From Phlegmacium glaucopus (lineage: Eukaryota > Basidiomycota > Agaricomycetes > Agaricales > Cortinariaceae): 64,000 nucleotides of DNA. Positions 22,682 to 35,015 of the stretch are shown one piece after another. The translations under genes and the position numbers were made by a program. Position 1 is the first letter of the stretch. Every line of letters starts with the position of its first letter. The stretch covers positions 1-64,000 of the forward strand of contig MU130359.1 in NCBI GenBank assembly GCA_015039465.1, in the 5' to 3' direction. The notes beneath the pieces are model-generated. The model had not been told where the DNA came from. It made no database searches and was given only the letters and a program-made list of their open reading frames with translations.

Positions 22682-25294
22682 TTAGTCATGGAACTCCAAG
22701 CAGTTACTACACATCCCCTTCGGTTTAAAAGGGTTTTGCCTGAATTGCCCACACCCAATGGTCCCGCCTTCAAGCTCAATCGCGCTCTCAAACGGTGAGC
22801 GGTCATAACCGTGATTTTGACTGCCAAGCGATGTAGAAGGCGTTACATTCAACGACGATCCAGATGAAGATGTCTTCAAAATAACCACGGGTAACTTACG
22901 TTCCGGTATAGGAGGACCGGAAGATGAACTGTGGTTGACAGGTCTTCGGGGACGAGGGGGTGGTGGTTTCTTAGTCGGCGTGGCTGTTGTTGTTACATAT
23001 GAAGATGGATCCGAGTCCAGAGTTCCATTAATAAGTGGCTGCTGAGCTGAATCTCCAGATTGCAGGATGCTCCGCCGTCGCCGCTGGGGTGGTGGAGTGG
23101 GAGGCATCACGAATGGATGATCGGCGTCTTGGAATGGCTGTTCATCTTGTGAAATGAACATAGGTTGCGTATCCTCATCATCGGCCATGCTACTCGTGAA
23201 GCTCATAGTATCGTTGAAGGGTCCATAAAATGAACTTCCGACGACCATAGGCGCAGCAGCGAGCTCACCGTCTTCATCGACGTCACTCGTTAGATAGTCC
23301 TCTTGTTTCCCATATTCATTTACACACCCCGAAACCCCGGGTTTCTGATGCGTATCGTCGCCTCTACTCTGAGGCTGAGGCCGAGGTAGATATAGATTGG
23401 AGCTGACAGCTTCCGTGTACGACAGTGGGAATAAGCCCTTCTGCCCATCCAGTTCTCCCATCCACCAGTCATCCAGAACTTCATTCAGGACAACGATCTC
23501 GTTCCCTGCTTTGAAACTGAGTTCTTCAGTGGAACCTGAAAAGTCATACAAGGCGCGAACGACTTTCTTCCCCTGCATGGAAGGAGGCTTCAGTATCCTT
23601 GGAGTAACTTTGGGAGCTGTACTAGGCAAGCTTTCCCTTGATTTGCTTTTCGAGGATGAACGTGGACGCAGAGCTGCTTTTTTCGGTGTACCACCAGTAG
23701 TCCCGTTGGTTTGATATTTGGCCGCATCGCCGTTGTCTAGAGTCGCAAACGCTTCTTTATCTTTATCTTTACCTTTCTTCCCTTTGCTACCAGTGACAGA
23801 ATCAACCGCGCTCGAGGCCCAACCCGCGACACTCCTCCGGCGAGATCTTTCATTTCCGTCTTTTACATCTTCACCGCTTGGGGGCGAGCTAGCGCTGCTC
23901 TTTGCTCGCATCCTTGAAAGTCCCGATGCAGGACGAGACGGAGGCTTGCTTCCACCGGATCCCTTCCTGAAACGTTTGGAAATTGTACTTTGTTCAGCGT
24001 CTGAAAGATCTGAAGATAGACTGGAAGGAGTGGCACCACGTCCGTTCGAACGTACGGAGTTGGTTCTAGAGAGTTGTTGCGGGGTGTGCAGACGCTGGCT
24101 ATTACCTTTTGAACGGCCGTTCCGCTTTATTCCGATCCTAAAGTGACAACAGGGTCGGCCTCTAAGTCCAAGACATCAAGCCATGAAAAAAGACCGTACC
24201 CTCCCTGCCAATCTTCCTTCACCTCATGGAGAACATCTAGATATGACTGAACGAAATTTGTTTCTAACGCAAGAAACGAAGTCATCTCTTGAAGTTGGTT
24301 GTGCTCGTTCTCTTGGATAGCGTGCATGTGGGCACGAAGGTCTTCTGCCATTTCGTCACTGCATTATGGTGTTAGATGGCAGAATGACATCGACTGCATT
24401 CAGTAAAACATACTATCGTTGTTTTGCCCTATCTAGTTCGTCCTCCGCCTCTCTTTTATCTTTCTCTCTCTCCTTTTTATTATTCAACACCTTTTCATAT
24501 TTGATAACGGCAGCATCGTAGGTTAATCTGTTCGTGTCAAGGATCAGCAAATTAATGAATATTATATCAAAAAACAATGACTGATTCTTCAATACCTTCT
24601 GCTATCGAATTTCTTCCTGAGATTTTCACATTCTTTGATATCTTCCTTGAACTGATCCATGGAGGTAAGAAAGGTATCTTTCAATGTCAAAGCATAGGCT
24701 TCTTGCAACGTAGCAACTTTGCAATGCGCACGTCCCAGTTTCACAAGTGCACGTCCTAAAAATCTTTTTTTTCAGTACAATCGTTTTTCTTATTGTGGTC
24801 AGTACACCTCAAAAAAACTTACCGAAAGAGGAGTCTCCCCCAAACTCCTCACCGTGGTTGATCATGACCAACCCTAGAGCATCTATCGGCAGGAGCTTAT
24901 CCGTCCCAGCCGATAAGTCACTGGCTTTCTTCTTGGACAAGGCATGCTGATACGCCTCAGATGCCACAAGTAACCTAGTTTCCAATGGTAAAGCGGAACT
25001 GGCCTCGAAATTGGCGACCCAAATTACTGACCTATGTATACCGTCTTTCCTTGACTCGATATCCTTCTCGAGGTCCCGAAATTCATCATGCACGGTAGTT
25101 TTCTCTCGGGAAGAAATTACTTCCCCAGCCCACTATATATATATATAAAAAGTGAGCCAAGTGGCTTGAAACACGGGCCCGATATAAAGAGCTAACCAAC
25201 CTGACGTAGTCTTCCTAACTTTTTTCAAGAAACATATAGAATGAGAAATGATAGGAAATTTTATGAATGGAAAACGAACCTGTTTACTGGCCAT
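22682..25294 (-). CDS. BAR-SH3 membrane-curvature/actin adaptor, 743 aa
   Basis: Minus-strand exons 25280-25294, 25201-25218, 24823-25132, 24596-24755, 24414-24527, 24200-24358 and 22682-24137 sum to 2232 nt in frame. The first two exons are 15 and 18 nt. Residues about 5-260 form a helical BAR-type region (LGRLRQWAGEV, then HDEFRDLEKDIESRKDGIHR, KLGRAHCKVATLQEAYALTL, KKEREKDKREAEDEL). A basic/Ser-rich linker follows. An SH3 domain sits near 450-505 (ALYDFSG, DDWWMGELDGQKGLFP). A proline-rich tail (KKPPPPRPRRP) and a terminal NPFKPKGMCSNC motif, a probable small zinc knuckle, end the chain. Such proteins link curved plasma or endosomal membrane to actin patches. The exact orthologue is not assigned. 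ARPC5 is a close neighbour by position only. Confidence 0.88.
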
Positions 25295-25644
25295 CTAGGT
25301 AGTCACGGTGGTGGTCGTCTTGTTGTTATAAGGAATTGCTTGAACATGGCCTGATAATCAATACAATGGAATTTTGAAATACAATTGATGCCGAACCAAA
25401 TATATCGATCAATCCAGTTTCCCCGACCCTAGCCGACGCTGTCCTTTTGGTCCTACTTATATAAGCTTATATATCGGCCACATCGTAGAAACAATTGGAA
25501 TTTCAAAGGAACCAGCTTCATCGATAAGAAAAGGTTTCATATACCAGTGGTTTACCTACTGTCCGACTGTCGGTTCATTCAATTTGAACGTCATATCACA
25601 CATTTCACCAGCTTGAAGCGCAGTTTTTGGATAAAAATAATATA

Positions 25645-26376
25645 ATGGATGACTTCCCGTAGGAATCTGAAATTTCAAACTGGTATCAAATTCCAGCTTA
25701 AATTAGATAGCTTAGATTTAGAATCATTTGAAACCCAGTCTGCATCCCGTGGACGTGAAAATTCCAGATTTGTTTTCGTATCAGATTGTGTTTATGTCAT
25801 CAAAGACCGTCATCAATCCTGGATTATTTGCACTGTCATGATGTTATCCGATTATTAGTGGGCAAAGTATATGATACATAGACTGCTGTTTTACCTCATT
25901 ATTGTTTCTGAATGTCAGGACAATTGAATCCAGCCTGATGATTGGCTGGATGAGGGTTATCAGCATATCCTCTGGTAAATGCAATGGAGGGAGTCAATTA
26001 GCAATGTTGAAGGTTCACAGCCCTTATTAATTATCAGGCTTGTAACACCCAAATGAATCCATGAAGCTCCATGAACAGCAAAGCGGATAATATAGGTGAG
26101 AGGACTGTCGGAAACAGCCGATCGACAACTAAACATGGATCTTGGCGGTACATATACCATTTATGGACCCGACGTGACATCAAAATGCATTTGAAACGCC
26201 CCGAAATGTTTGTAAGAGGGTCCTGACCCCATTTCAGACCAAGCAATCTGAAATCATCTGAAATGCCCTCTCAATTTGAAATTATGTGCGATAGGGGTTC
26301 GGCATCGCGGCTGATGGGAATTTGGAACTATTTGGAATATCAAACTCGTATCAAATCTCTACGGGAAGTCATCCAA
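25645..26376. mobile_element. MITE-like non-coding element, about 730 bp
   Basis: GGATGACTTCCCGTAG at 25647-25662 is the exact reverse complement of 26359-26374, and T/A-rich bases adjoin both ends (ATAAT left, AATAT right), compatible with a 2-3 bp TA-type target duplication. Inside, TCAAACT-GTATCAAAT occurs near both ends in direct orientation (25675-25692, 26339-26356). No transposase is encoded. It fills most of the gap between the BAR-SH3 and Snf12 genes. Confidence 0.65.
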
Positions 26377-26534
26377 TATGCCGTCAGTGGCCCTCGTTCT
26401 CTGGTACAAACTTTAAATAGTCTTCTCTAATATAGAAACTCTGTAAGCAAACCCAATTTGCGAGAGTAGCGCAAAGTGACTAAACGTATTACGTGGGATA
26501 CCCAAAACAGAGAGGTAAATGTACAGCGAAAAAA

Positions 26535-28275
26535 TCACGTCATCGCTTTAGCCGCGAGTCGAACGCCTTCCTGAATGGCCACAGCCTAAGCAAAAGAAGA
26601 GTTAGTCGTCCGCAGTTCTTTACATGTAAGGCACAAATGATGCACCTCTTCAACCCAAGGCAATTGGAAGAATTCACTCCTTCTCAACTCCTCCTGCCTG
26701 AGGGCCAAACCCTCCATTGGCCCATTACCCAAGATACTCTCTAAATCACGAGATTGGGACTCCAACCATGTTTGAATGAACTGTGCTGGATCTTTAGCGA
26801 AAGATTCCAAGAAAGTTCGTTTCATGTGCGAATTGTGGAGTGACTGTGCTAGGAGGGCGATCTGTTTCGCAAAATCATGCAAAGGTAGGAAAAGTAGCAT
26901 GGTAAGCAAAGTTCCAAGATGAGAAAGATACAACTAACCTCTTCGTCGAGTTTGAGAAGTGCTTGAGCACTTTCCTTGCTCATATTCACAGTGACTGCCA
27001 TTCGGTTCTTCAGTGCTGAATCTTCCATCTTCACTTCAACATCCCAGGCGGTTGGACGCTCGGGAGGTGGTACTGCTGGGTTCAGATTATAGTGGAGAAC
27101 GATAGGATCCGGTGCAGCCAGATAACGATTGACGATCTCAGGCAATTTTTGGAAAATGACGGGTTCTAAACCGAAAATCTAACAATGGTTTTCATTAACA
27201 TTTTGTTGGTTATAAGATAAAGAACGTACTGGTCGCAGTTTGTCGTCGGCTCTGATAAGACGTCGGTCAACTTTATCTTGTAGACCTTGTAGTTTGATGT
27301 AATTCCATAATGTTTGAACGACTCCAAGTCGGCTATCTTCTTTGATACCAAGAACGTTGCCTAGATAGATAGACCGTAAACAAAGTACCACACAACATGC
27401 TGCGATAGCATACCTAGCTCGGGTAGAACCTTGTATTGCTCAGGAAAGTGTTCCAAATACATGATAATGCGAATTTTCGTGGGTAAGTCACCTGTTCTTC
27501 GAACAGTGAAACCGTCCAATGCTGGGTTATGGTGACCAGGAGCTCTTGGCCACTATTTCGGTGTTCGAGACCACGGGTCAGCTGACAAGAGATCAAAGAG
27601 AGGAAGAATACTCACTTCAACAATGTTGCCATCCGAATAGAGTGCAGGATCACGATCCAACTCTACAACCATTCGCTTAATCATCTTGGAGAACTTTCGC
27701 GGCGGGTTCTTATCTCTGTGTCGTTGATTTGGCACCTATGGTTTAGCAGACATGGAACGTAAGACGTAAGTATTACGCGCAAATCCTCAAACACAGACCT
27801 CTAATAGCCTTCCTTCAATTTTGAACGCCCACGCAGGGATTCCCTCCCCAGTTTCGAAATTTACCGCAGGCTGGATTTCTCCCGCATTTTGCCATGGTTG
27901 ACCAGACACTGTATGGCTCAAGAATATTCTCAACGTGCGCGTCGTCTGGAGAAAGGAAATAAGCAAACATGCAATAAACATAAGAATAAAGGTCGAAGTA
28001 TAGAAGCCGATAACACAGTGGACGTGGACGTACACTGGGTGTCCGACCCAAAGCATCTTGAACTTCCACCCTCTTCCTCATCATCGTCCAGTCAAGTTTA
28101 CGCTCCATTTCGAGGAGATCCTGATACATCTGGGAGTCTTGTGCAAATTCTGGGTCTTGTAGGATAACATTGGGAATAGACTTGTCTAAAAGTTTGCGCT
28201 TTCTGAACAAACGAGTCAATGAATGGGATAATGGTCGCCAACTGAGACTTACTTTGCGGATTTCGGTCCTTCCAT
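26535..28275 (-). CDS. SWI/SNF (or RSC) chromatin-remodelling subunit, Snf12/Rsc6/SMARCD type, 411 aa
   Basis: Nine minus-strand exons (28253-28275, 28034-28202, 27799-27945, 27616-27735, 27414-27552, 27230-27360, 26939-27178, 26646-26861, 26535-26585) give 411 aa in frame. Early conserved parts are KKRKLLDKSIPNVIL, YQDLLEMERKLDWTMMRKR and FEIEGR-like FKIEGRLLE. The SWIB domain lies at about 185-250 (LPTKIRIIMYLEHFPEQYKV, SRLGVVQTLWNYIKLQGLQD, DDKLRPIFG). The C-terminal SMARCD part follows (FAKDPAQFIQTWLESQSRDL, then WVEEAVAIQEGVRL). It is a core non-ATPase subunit of nucleosome remodellers in the nucleus. Whether it belongs to SWI/SNF or RSC cannot be decided here. The start ATG gives a short basic N-terminus, as expected in fungi. 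Confidence 0.92.
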
Positions 28276-29232
28276 ATTGTGGAGGTCGGCAAAACGCGTT
28301 ACACAGAAAACGTCACGGTGGCTGTGCCAGCCAGCTTTAGTTTACCTAATACCTACTACTTTGCTTTTCTATCGACACACAAACCTAGAGTCTGCCTACG
28401 GGAGACTAACACAAACCATAAGGCACTGGTGGACAGTTTATCAGTCTATTGTCGACCAGGGAAGCCCGTGGAATATGGCTGAATATATCAAGCGACAGGA
28501 TACTCGAACTTTGCATGCAAAGCCTGTCGCTTTAGGACTCCCTCCTACTTTGTGGCGGTCAATGATGATTAAACGTTGAACGATCATCAACCTCAGTACC
28601 GAATCTTTAGTCCAAGCTTCTGATTGAACTTGACCAGTGTGAGAAAAGATATATTTTACGTTCTTCGAACTGTACTCCGACCTTGTTGGAAAAAACCGCT
28701 TAGCAATTGGCAAATAACGTCGGAATATCTTGTCATGTCGGCTTGTCATCCACGGAGAAGAAACCTTTTGTCGCTTAGGCTTCGAAGCCCCTTCTCAAGC
28801 AGATTTAGACTTATCTTTCCTGCCGGCTCTTGTATTATCGTCATCACATATTACTGTCATAGTCACACGGAGCAGTCGTCTGACTACCTGTTGGCTGCTG
28901 GTCGTTGAAAATCATGTGGACGGCCCTAACCATCCTAGTCTATTACCCATGGAGATCTACTCCATCTCTCAAGAACAGCTGGATTCGCAAATACGACACA
29001 CCTAACGTTGTCCTCACTCCTAGTTACCAATTACTGATACCGGTACACTGACTCCTTCCATGTGCTGCTCAACGGAAAAGGCCAAGGGCAATCCCTCTAA
29101 CTCCCTCTGAAAGTCCCCTATCGCTAAGCCGGCATTAGTCGTGGCAAGACAACAAAAGCTATGTATTTGGAGATCACACATCCGACCATCGCTAATGCCG
29201 AGGATTGAGGATTAACAAAACGGCAATTTCTC
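28276..29232. other. Divergent intergenic region, no gene supported
   Basis: This 957-bp gap lies between the Snf12 gene (minus) and the P450 gene (plus). Frames of 90-100 codons on both strands show no domain or coherent splice pattern. It should hold both promoters. Confidence 0.45.
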
Positions 29233-31897
29233 ATGCATCTACGTGGAATATATATCCTGACTGGAGCCGACCTAACATTCACCCCCCTGTACTGTGTTTC
29301 TGCTATGTTTACCATCCTCCTTCAGGCTGTCATTGTCTATGGAATATCCTATGCTTTGTGGAGGTTGCTACGACAGCTGTTCGTCAATTCGGCTCTGGAC
29401 AACTTACCTGGCCCACCTTCTCAATCCTTTTTGTTTGGTGATTGCTTTTGAATACTTCCTTGATTCTTACAACCGCCTTTCTTATCGTCTACCCAATCAC
29501 CAGGTGTTTTTCCACAATTTTTCAACATCAAAGGGTGGGAATTTCACAAAGAAATTACACAGAAATGTATGAAATATTTTTCAAAAAATTCCCTATGATC
29601 GGGATGCTGATGTCTCGCAGATGGTAGTGTCATCAAAATGAAGGCCTTCCTTGGGGTTTGTGTTGTCCTTCTATCGATCTTTCAAACTGATCCTGACCGC
29701 AGCCTTAGGAAAATCAACTTTTTGTCTTCGACCCGAAAGCACTGCACCATATAATTATAAAAGTAGGTTTTTTTTTGGCATTGGTCATGACTCCATATTC
29801 TTATTGCCTCAGGATCAATATATTTATGAAGAAACAGCGTCATTTATTCAGTAAAACATCCTATGCAATAATGAATCGACCAGGGCATACTGACATATCA
29901 CTTCAAGGGGCAATCTCTTATTTTTCGGTCCTGGACTTCTGGGAACTTTGGGTATAGATTCCGCCATTATTATATGGGATTTGTCCTGACTTTTGATCCA
30001 AAGGGGACCACCACCGAAAGCAGAGAAAGATGTTGAACCCTGTGTTTTCCATTGCTCATATGCGTGGAATGAGTACGTATAGCCCTTTACTTTTAGATAT
30101 ATCTACTCAATAATGCCCCAGTTCCGACATTCTATGATGTTTCCTACAAGGTAACCCGCCTCACGCACTTCTTTTATTTTTTGTCGCACATTCTGATATT
30201 ATTTTGGTCAAAGCTTCGAGACGCCTTTGCCCATAGAACCAAGGATGGACCACGAGAAGTATATAGTTTGTCTAATTTACTATCTAACTTTCTTATTCCG
30301 TTACCTTTAGATCGATGTACTTTCCTGGATGGCTCGCACTGCACTGGAATTGATCGGTCAAAGTGGGCTGGGCTACTCATTTGACCCGCTAACCGAGGAC
30401 GGTGTTCCCCATCCATACTCTACTGCGGCCAAATTATTTTCGTATGTGTACTACTACATCCTTTGAAATAATTCAGATTTTTTCTTGCTGACAACCCCCC
30501 CATACAAGGCCAACTATTTCCAAGATGGCGTTCAGTCGAACCTATTTCCTGACTACATGCTTGAAGATTGGAACGCCCAAGTTCCGAGAATTTATCATGA
30601 ATATTTTACCTTGGAAAGATCTCCATGGAATCCGAGACATCTTAAAGATAATCAATAACACTGCGGTTGAAATATTCGAAGCAAAGAAGAAAGCACTGGA
30701 GGAAGGAGATGAAGCTGTTACTCAACAGATTGGCAAAGGCAACGATATAATGAGTATCTTGAGTGCGTATCACCTAAGCTCTTGTGATATAAGTTAACAG
30801 AATTGTTTCTATAGTGAGAGCCAATATGAGTGCGACTGAAGAAGACAGGATGTCAAGGGAAGAATTGCTCGGGCAGATGTCGTAAGTATTATCTTTCATT
30901 ATTTTACCACAATGTCTAATCGCAAGTAGCAATCTAACTTTTGCTGCAATGGATACTACTTCTGGCGCGCTTGCCCGTACACTCCACCTCTTATCAACCC
31001 ACCTGGATGCCCAGAGCAAACTCCGCCAAGAAATTGTGGACGCAAAGAGTCGTCATGGAAACCTTGGGTATGACGAGCTAGTCGCTTTGCCATATCTGGA
31101 CGCGGTCTGCCGTGAAACCTTGAGGCTGTGAGCGTTATCTTTTCTTTTGGTGGGCTTTGTTTACAAATCTATTGTGCAGTTATCCACCCCTTTCCCATGT
31201 GATAAGGACGTACGTTAATTCACTTCTGTGCTATCGGTCGCTGATTAGACTCGTTTTGGAATAGTACCAGACAAGATGTCGTTCTTCCTCTTTCCACTCC
31301 GATCAAAGGATTGGATGGACGGGAAATTACTGAAGTGCCTATCCCAAACAATACCAACATTATAGTCGGGATCCTTGCCGCCAATCAAAATCCTGAAATA
31401 TGGGGACCGGATTCTTACGAATGGAAACCGGAAAGATGGTTGACACCCCTCCCGGAATCAGTCATGACTGCCAATGTTCCTGGAATTTATTCCAAACTGT
31501 AAGTTCAAACTCATCCAATCGAACATTGGTTGGGCTTATAAAAGTGAACTTTTCAGGATGACTTTCCTTGGTGGCGGTAGGGCATGCATGTCAGTTATTA
31601 TTTTATTTTGCATGCTTTCTTATCCACGTATTGACTTCTGATTATATATATCAGCGGATTTAAGTTTTCTCAACTTGAAATGAGTAAGTAAATTATTGAC
31701 GATATATTGTTGACCTTGTTTAACTTCTTCACTTTTCAGAGGTGGTCCTCTCGTTGTTGATCGAGTCGTTCGAATTTACTCCATCAAAGAAGGAAATATT
31801 TTGGCAGATGACCAATATCGTGTCACCAGCAGTTGTAGGTGAGGGAACGCAACCCCAGCTCCCCCTGATGGTGAAGTTGGTGTCACCAGTTGTCTAA
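29233..31897 (+). CDS. Cytochrome P450 monooxygenase, 18 exons, 569 aa
   Basis: Eighteen exons (29233-29437, 29504-29566, 29621-29655, 29709-29762, 29813-29850, 29908-29951, 30004-30072, 30122-30150, 30214-30258, 30311-30441, 30509-30762, 30815-30881, 30930-31127, 31180-31209, 31271-31498, 31557-31589, 31655-31683, 31740-31897) total 1710 nt and remain in phase throughout. An N-terminal membrane anchor (VSAMFTILLQAVIVYGISYA) leads to the LPGPP hinge. The I-helix reads AAMDTTSGALAR, the K-helix ETLR, the PERW region EWKPERW, and the heme loop FLGGGRACIG supplies the Cys ligand. All catalytic landmarks are present, so it should be active at the ER with a P450 reductase. Substrate is unknown. 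It converges on the Tah18 gene 268 bp away. Five exons are 29-35 nt. Confidence 0.93.
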
Positions 31898-32164
31898 ACC
31901 CAATTCTGGTTTTCGATTTGGAATACGTTTGTAAATTATCGTGATGTCTACAGCGCTTTCAAGTGCATAGGCCAATGATGACTATTAATCAGTATGTTAA
32001 TCAAACTAGCTGGAAGATAAAAAGTAAAGCAAAAGTAAATGAGGTATAATTTCGCAAAATCCCACCCCATTTCTGTTTCCGGTACCTCGCCTTCAAGCTT
32101 GAAGCCTCATGAAGGCCCGAGTGTATAAGCCCTTATGCATTATGCTGCAGGGGGCCATATTTAC

Positions 32165-34470
32165 TCAACTCCAACACTCCTCTATCAGTCTCCCCTCCTT
32201 CGTCATAGAATGTACATATCTCTTGGCTTCTTCAGCAGAAAACCCACCATGCGTTTCAGCAGCAAATTCAATAGCCTCCTTCACAGCAGTAGGCATCTTA
32301 TTCGAAGACCTATACGCAAACAGGAATCACAGATCAAAATTAGAATTGACTTGGAACCAAATTGGAAAATAACTTTACCCAGAAATCAATACCCAACCTT
32401 TCTGTTCACCCACAAGCTTCCATATCTGCTCCGAATCTTGGCGGATAAGATCTTGAACATATGTTCGCTTCTCCCCTTCTGGACCATCGCGCGAGAAGGC
32501 AACTCGATAGTATATATGCTGGTTCTCGGAATAGGATTGCCATTCAGAGGCGTAATGTTGATCTTTTGAAGCTGATCTACAACCAAAGTAAAGGGTGTTT
32601 GCTGGTGTAGCAGCGGGGATGAATCAGCTAGGATAAGGATAAATATCGAATAAAAAGGGTTTACACTTGGACCCGCCATGTAGTCTTTCCTCGATAACAG
32701 ATCTCATAGGCGCTATACCTGTACCTGGTCCAATACAAATCACCGGTGTCTCAGGATTCTTTGGCAGTCTTATAAGACCTTTCTTGAACCCGATTTGAAT
32801 CGTGCTCCCTAGCAATTATTCTACATGAGCAAAGTGTGCGGTTCTTCAAAGATGTGCTCCATACCTGGTTGAAGGGAAGATAAATAAGATGTACAAACGC
32901 CTCTCCGTGGTGCTTTCAACTTCGTTCTGTATTTAACGATAGCCACACAGAGATGAACCTGATGGGGATGTCTCTACGCAGCTTTAGGTACCGGGCACAA
33001 TATCAAAACAAAAAAAAAAGATCTACGCACCTTTAGAGAACTAGCGATTGAAAACTCTCGGGGTCGCAAGGGAGGAAACACATCAAATACGTAATCTTTC
33101 GGAACCCGAACGTGTCTGAACTCGCTCAATACTTCTAAAACGGTCCTTCTAACACTATAGCAATAGTCGTATAGTTCGTCCTGGATAAAGACCGAATCAG
33201 CCTATTAAAATGAAACGTTTCGAGATTTACCAACCGCTCCTTCTTTAGACAAAAACTCATCTAATTTTTCTCTCTCTAATTCATCTGTGGTGAAATACCG
33301 CAGGTATTGGAAGAATGACCGTCTAGGTATCGCTTTGAAATCCAAAAAGCGAGAGAAGAGAGTTTTCAATGTCGCTATTTTCGGCAGATCAGAGGGAAGT
33401 GACTGATCTACGAAATAAGGTTAGCGAATAGTGATTAAAAAGGATGCGGGGGAGGGTACCAAACATCCTTTGCTCTATTGCAAAAGGCACATCAGCGATA
33501 TCTTCCCAGCCCATTACTCTGAGGAATGTTTGGACGTCTGTGAACGATGACATAGGGTGAATCACTGCAACATCACCAGGTTCGTATCTTCAGAGTAACG
33601 TGAAATTAATATATTCAAGAGATTAAATTAACTCACTGAATATCGTCCTCGAAATCAAGTTCAATGTGTCGAACATCTTGAAACCAATCTTGCGCTGTTA
33701 TGCGATCGTTCACTTTCACAACAGCCTTATGGGAAGCCGTTTCCGTTTTTGTGGTGTCAGAAGATGAGGGGTCCCATATTGGCGCTATATCTTTCAATGA
33801 AACGCGCGGTGGAGGGACCTTATTAACCGGAATAACATCAAGCTCAGGAGGCAAGGGGAACATTTCCAACAAATTCTTCAGTAAACCTTCCGTCCATGGT
33901 TGTAATGCGCCATCTATTCTGAGCTACCCAATTAGTTACGCAGGATAATCACAAGGTGATCGCACCCATTTTGCTCACCCAAGAGGATGTTGCTCATCAC
34001 CTTCACCGCGTTCATAGAACTCCGTGGCACCTAAAGATTGCAGTCTTCGCGAGAGTTTCTTTGCAGCCCAACAAAATTTCTCGTAGCTCGTGTCTCCGAG
34101 ACCGAAGACGGTGTACGGAAGGTCCTCAAATGTATCCAGTGGGAGGTCGGAACGAAGGAGGTTTGTCCATAGGGGAGTCATGGATCGAGGTTCTACACCA
34201 GAACCAGTGGTGGATACCACGAAAACGACGATATTTTCTGAGATGAGATCTGTCTGTAATTGGATGATTAACTAATGACAAATTCTTTTCGTGAATAAGG
34301 TGTAGGCACACCAAAGAATAGGCATCCACGCTCGCAACACGACACTGGAAACAGATTCTTCTGGATTCCCTTGCGATATAATCAGCAGCATCTTGTGCAT
34401 TTCCTGTCTCTGTGGCATAGAGGATGAGAAGACTGCGAACTTCTTCTGTGTCCGAAGAGGATTCTGTCAT
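32165..34470 (-). CDS. TAH18: NADPH-dependent diflavin oxidoreductase Tah18/NDOR1, 590 aa
   Basis: Ten minus-strand exons (34312-34470, 33979-34253, 33637-33918, 33460-33587, 33235-33407, 33031-33180, 32865-32958, 32665-32808, 32379-32601, 32165-32309) give 590 aa. The flavodoxin domain has LLILYATETGNAQD, VSTTGSGVEP and FGLGDTSYEKFCWAAKKL. The FAD domain has YEPGDVAVIHP and RPREFSIASS. The NADP domain has IGPGTGIAPMRS and LYFGCRSASKDQHY. The C-terminus is RLIEECWS with the flavin-stacking Trp. Tah18 passes NADPH electrons to Dre2 for cytosolic Fe-S protein assembly. Length and order match the family. One intron uses a weak GTTGGT donor (ending at 33234), chosen because it alone keeps the conserved LYDYC frame. 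It lacks the N-terminal anchor of P450 reductase, so it is not that enzyme. Confidence 0.93.
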
Positions 34471-35015
34471 CGAAGTGGTTATCAGATAACCTGGTTGATA
34501 GATCGTGAGAATCCACACAATGACGAATACTTACTCAGAAAGGTTCGCCATTTATTCAAAGTCTCTTACCTAGCTTACCTGAGTATCCGTCAGTAAGCTG
34601 CAAATGTAATTTCTAGGGGTGTTTTTAACCCCTAAAACAACCCCGGAACCGCCAAGTGAGGCCCCTTTCGAGGAAAACCTCCCGAAAATGGCTACTGAAA
34701 ACGTACAAAAATTGGAAAGCGTTACATTCGTTTCTGTCTTAACCCATCTGTAGTTCTATTTATTTTTCTGGGATTTTTTACGATTTTTCGAAGATTTTTC
34801 GAGTCTATTTTTAGCGTATCTCTCGAAACCTATACCTTGGGTCGTCCACCGGGTTGGTCCCAAAAATTCTGCTTCGGCCTATACTACGTTTTGTTGTCTA
34901 CGATTGTACCTTTTTTATAAATGTGAGGTGACGAAGGGAACACTGCCGGACTTTGTTTGGCATCACCCTTGGGCATGGCTTGCGATTTCACCATGCAGTT
35001 CCCGTACACCTTACT
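34471..35015. other. Divergent promoter region holding an Lcl3 gene remnant
   Basis: Between Tah18 (minus) and Lcl3 (plus). The stretch 34525-34590 repeats pieces of Lcl3 exons 2 and 3: TACTCAGAAAGGTTCGCC at 34532-34549 equals 35471-35488, and CCTGAGTATCCG at 34578-34589 equals 35555-35566, in the same order and strand. Confidence 0.6.

Noticed and set aside
24060..24120. GTAATAG...CTCTAG as an intron in the BAR-SH3 gene
   Set aside because: The stretch is open and in frame (KGNSQRLHTPQQLSRTNS), while removing it breaks the frame to the SH3 domain.
29566..29960. Apparent frameshifts in the P450 gene
   Set aside because: All are explained by introns with good GT/AG borders (29567-29620, 29656-29708, 29763-29812, 29851-29907), and the conserved frame is restored each time.
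31897..32165. P450 and Tah18 as a functional redox pair because they are neighbours
   Set aside because: Tah18 serves Dre2 in Fe-S assembly and lacks a membrane anchor. The genes converge and share no promoter, so adjacency alone is not evidence.
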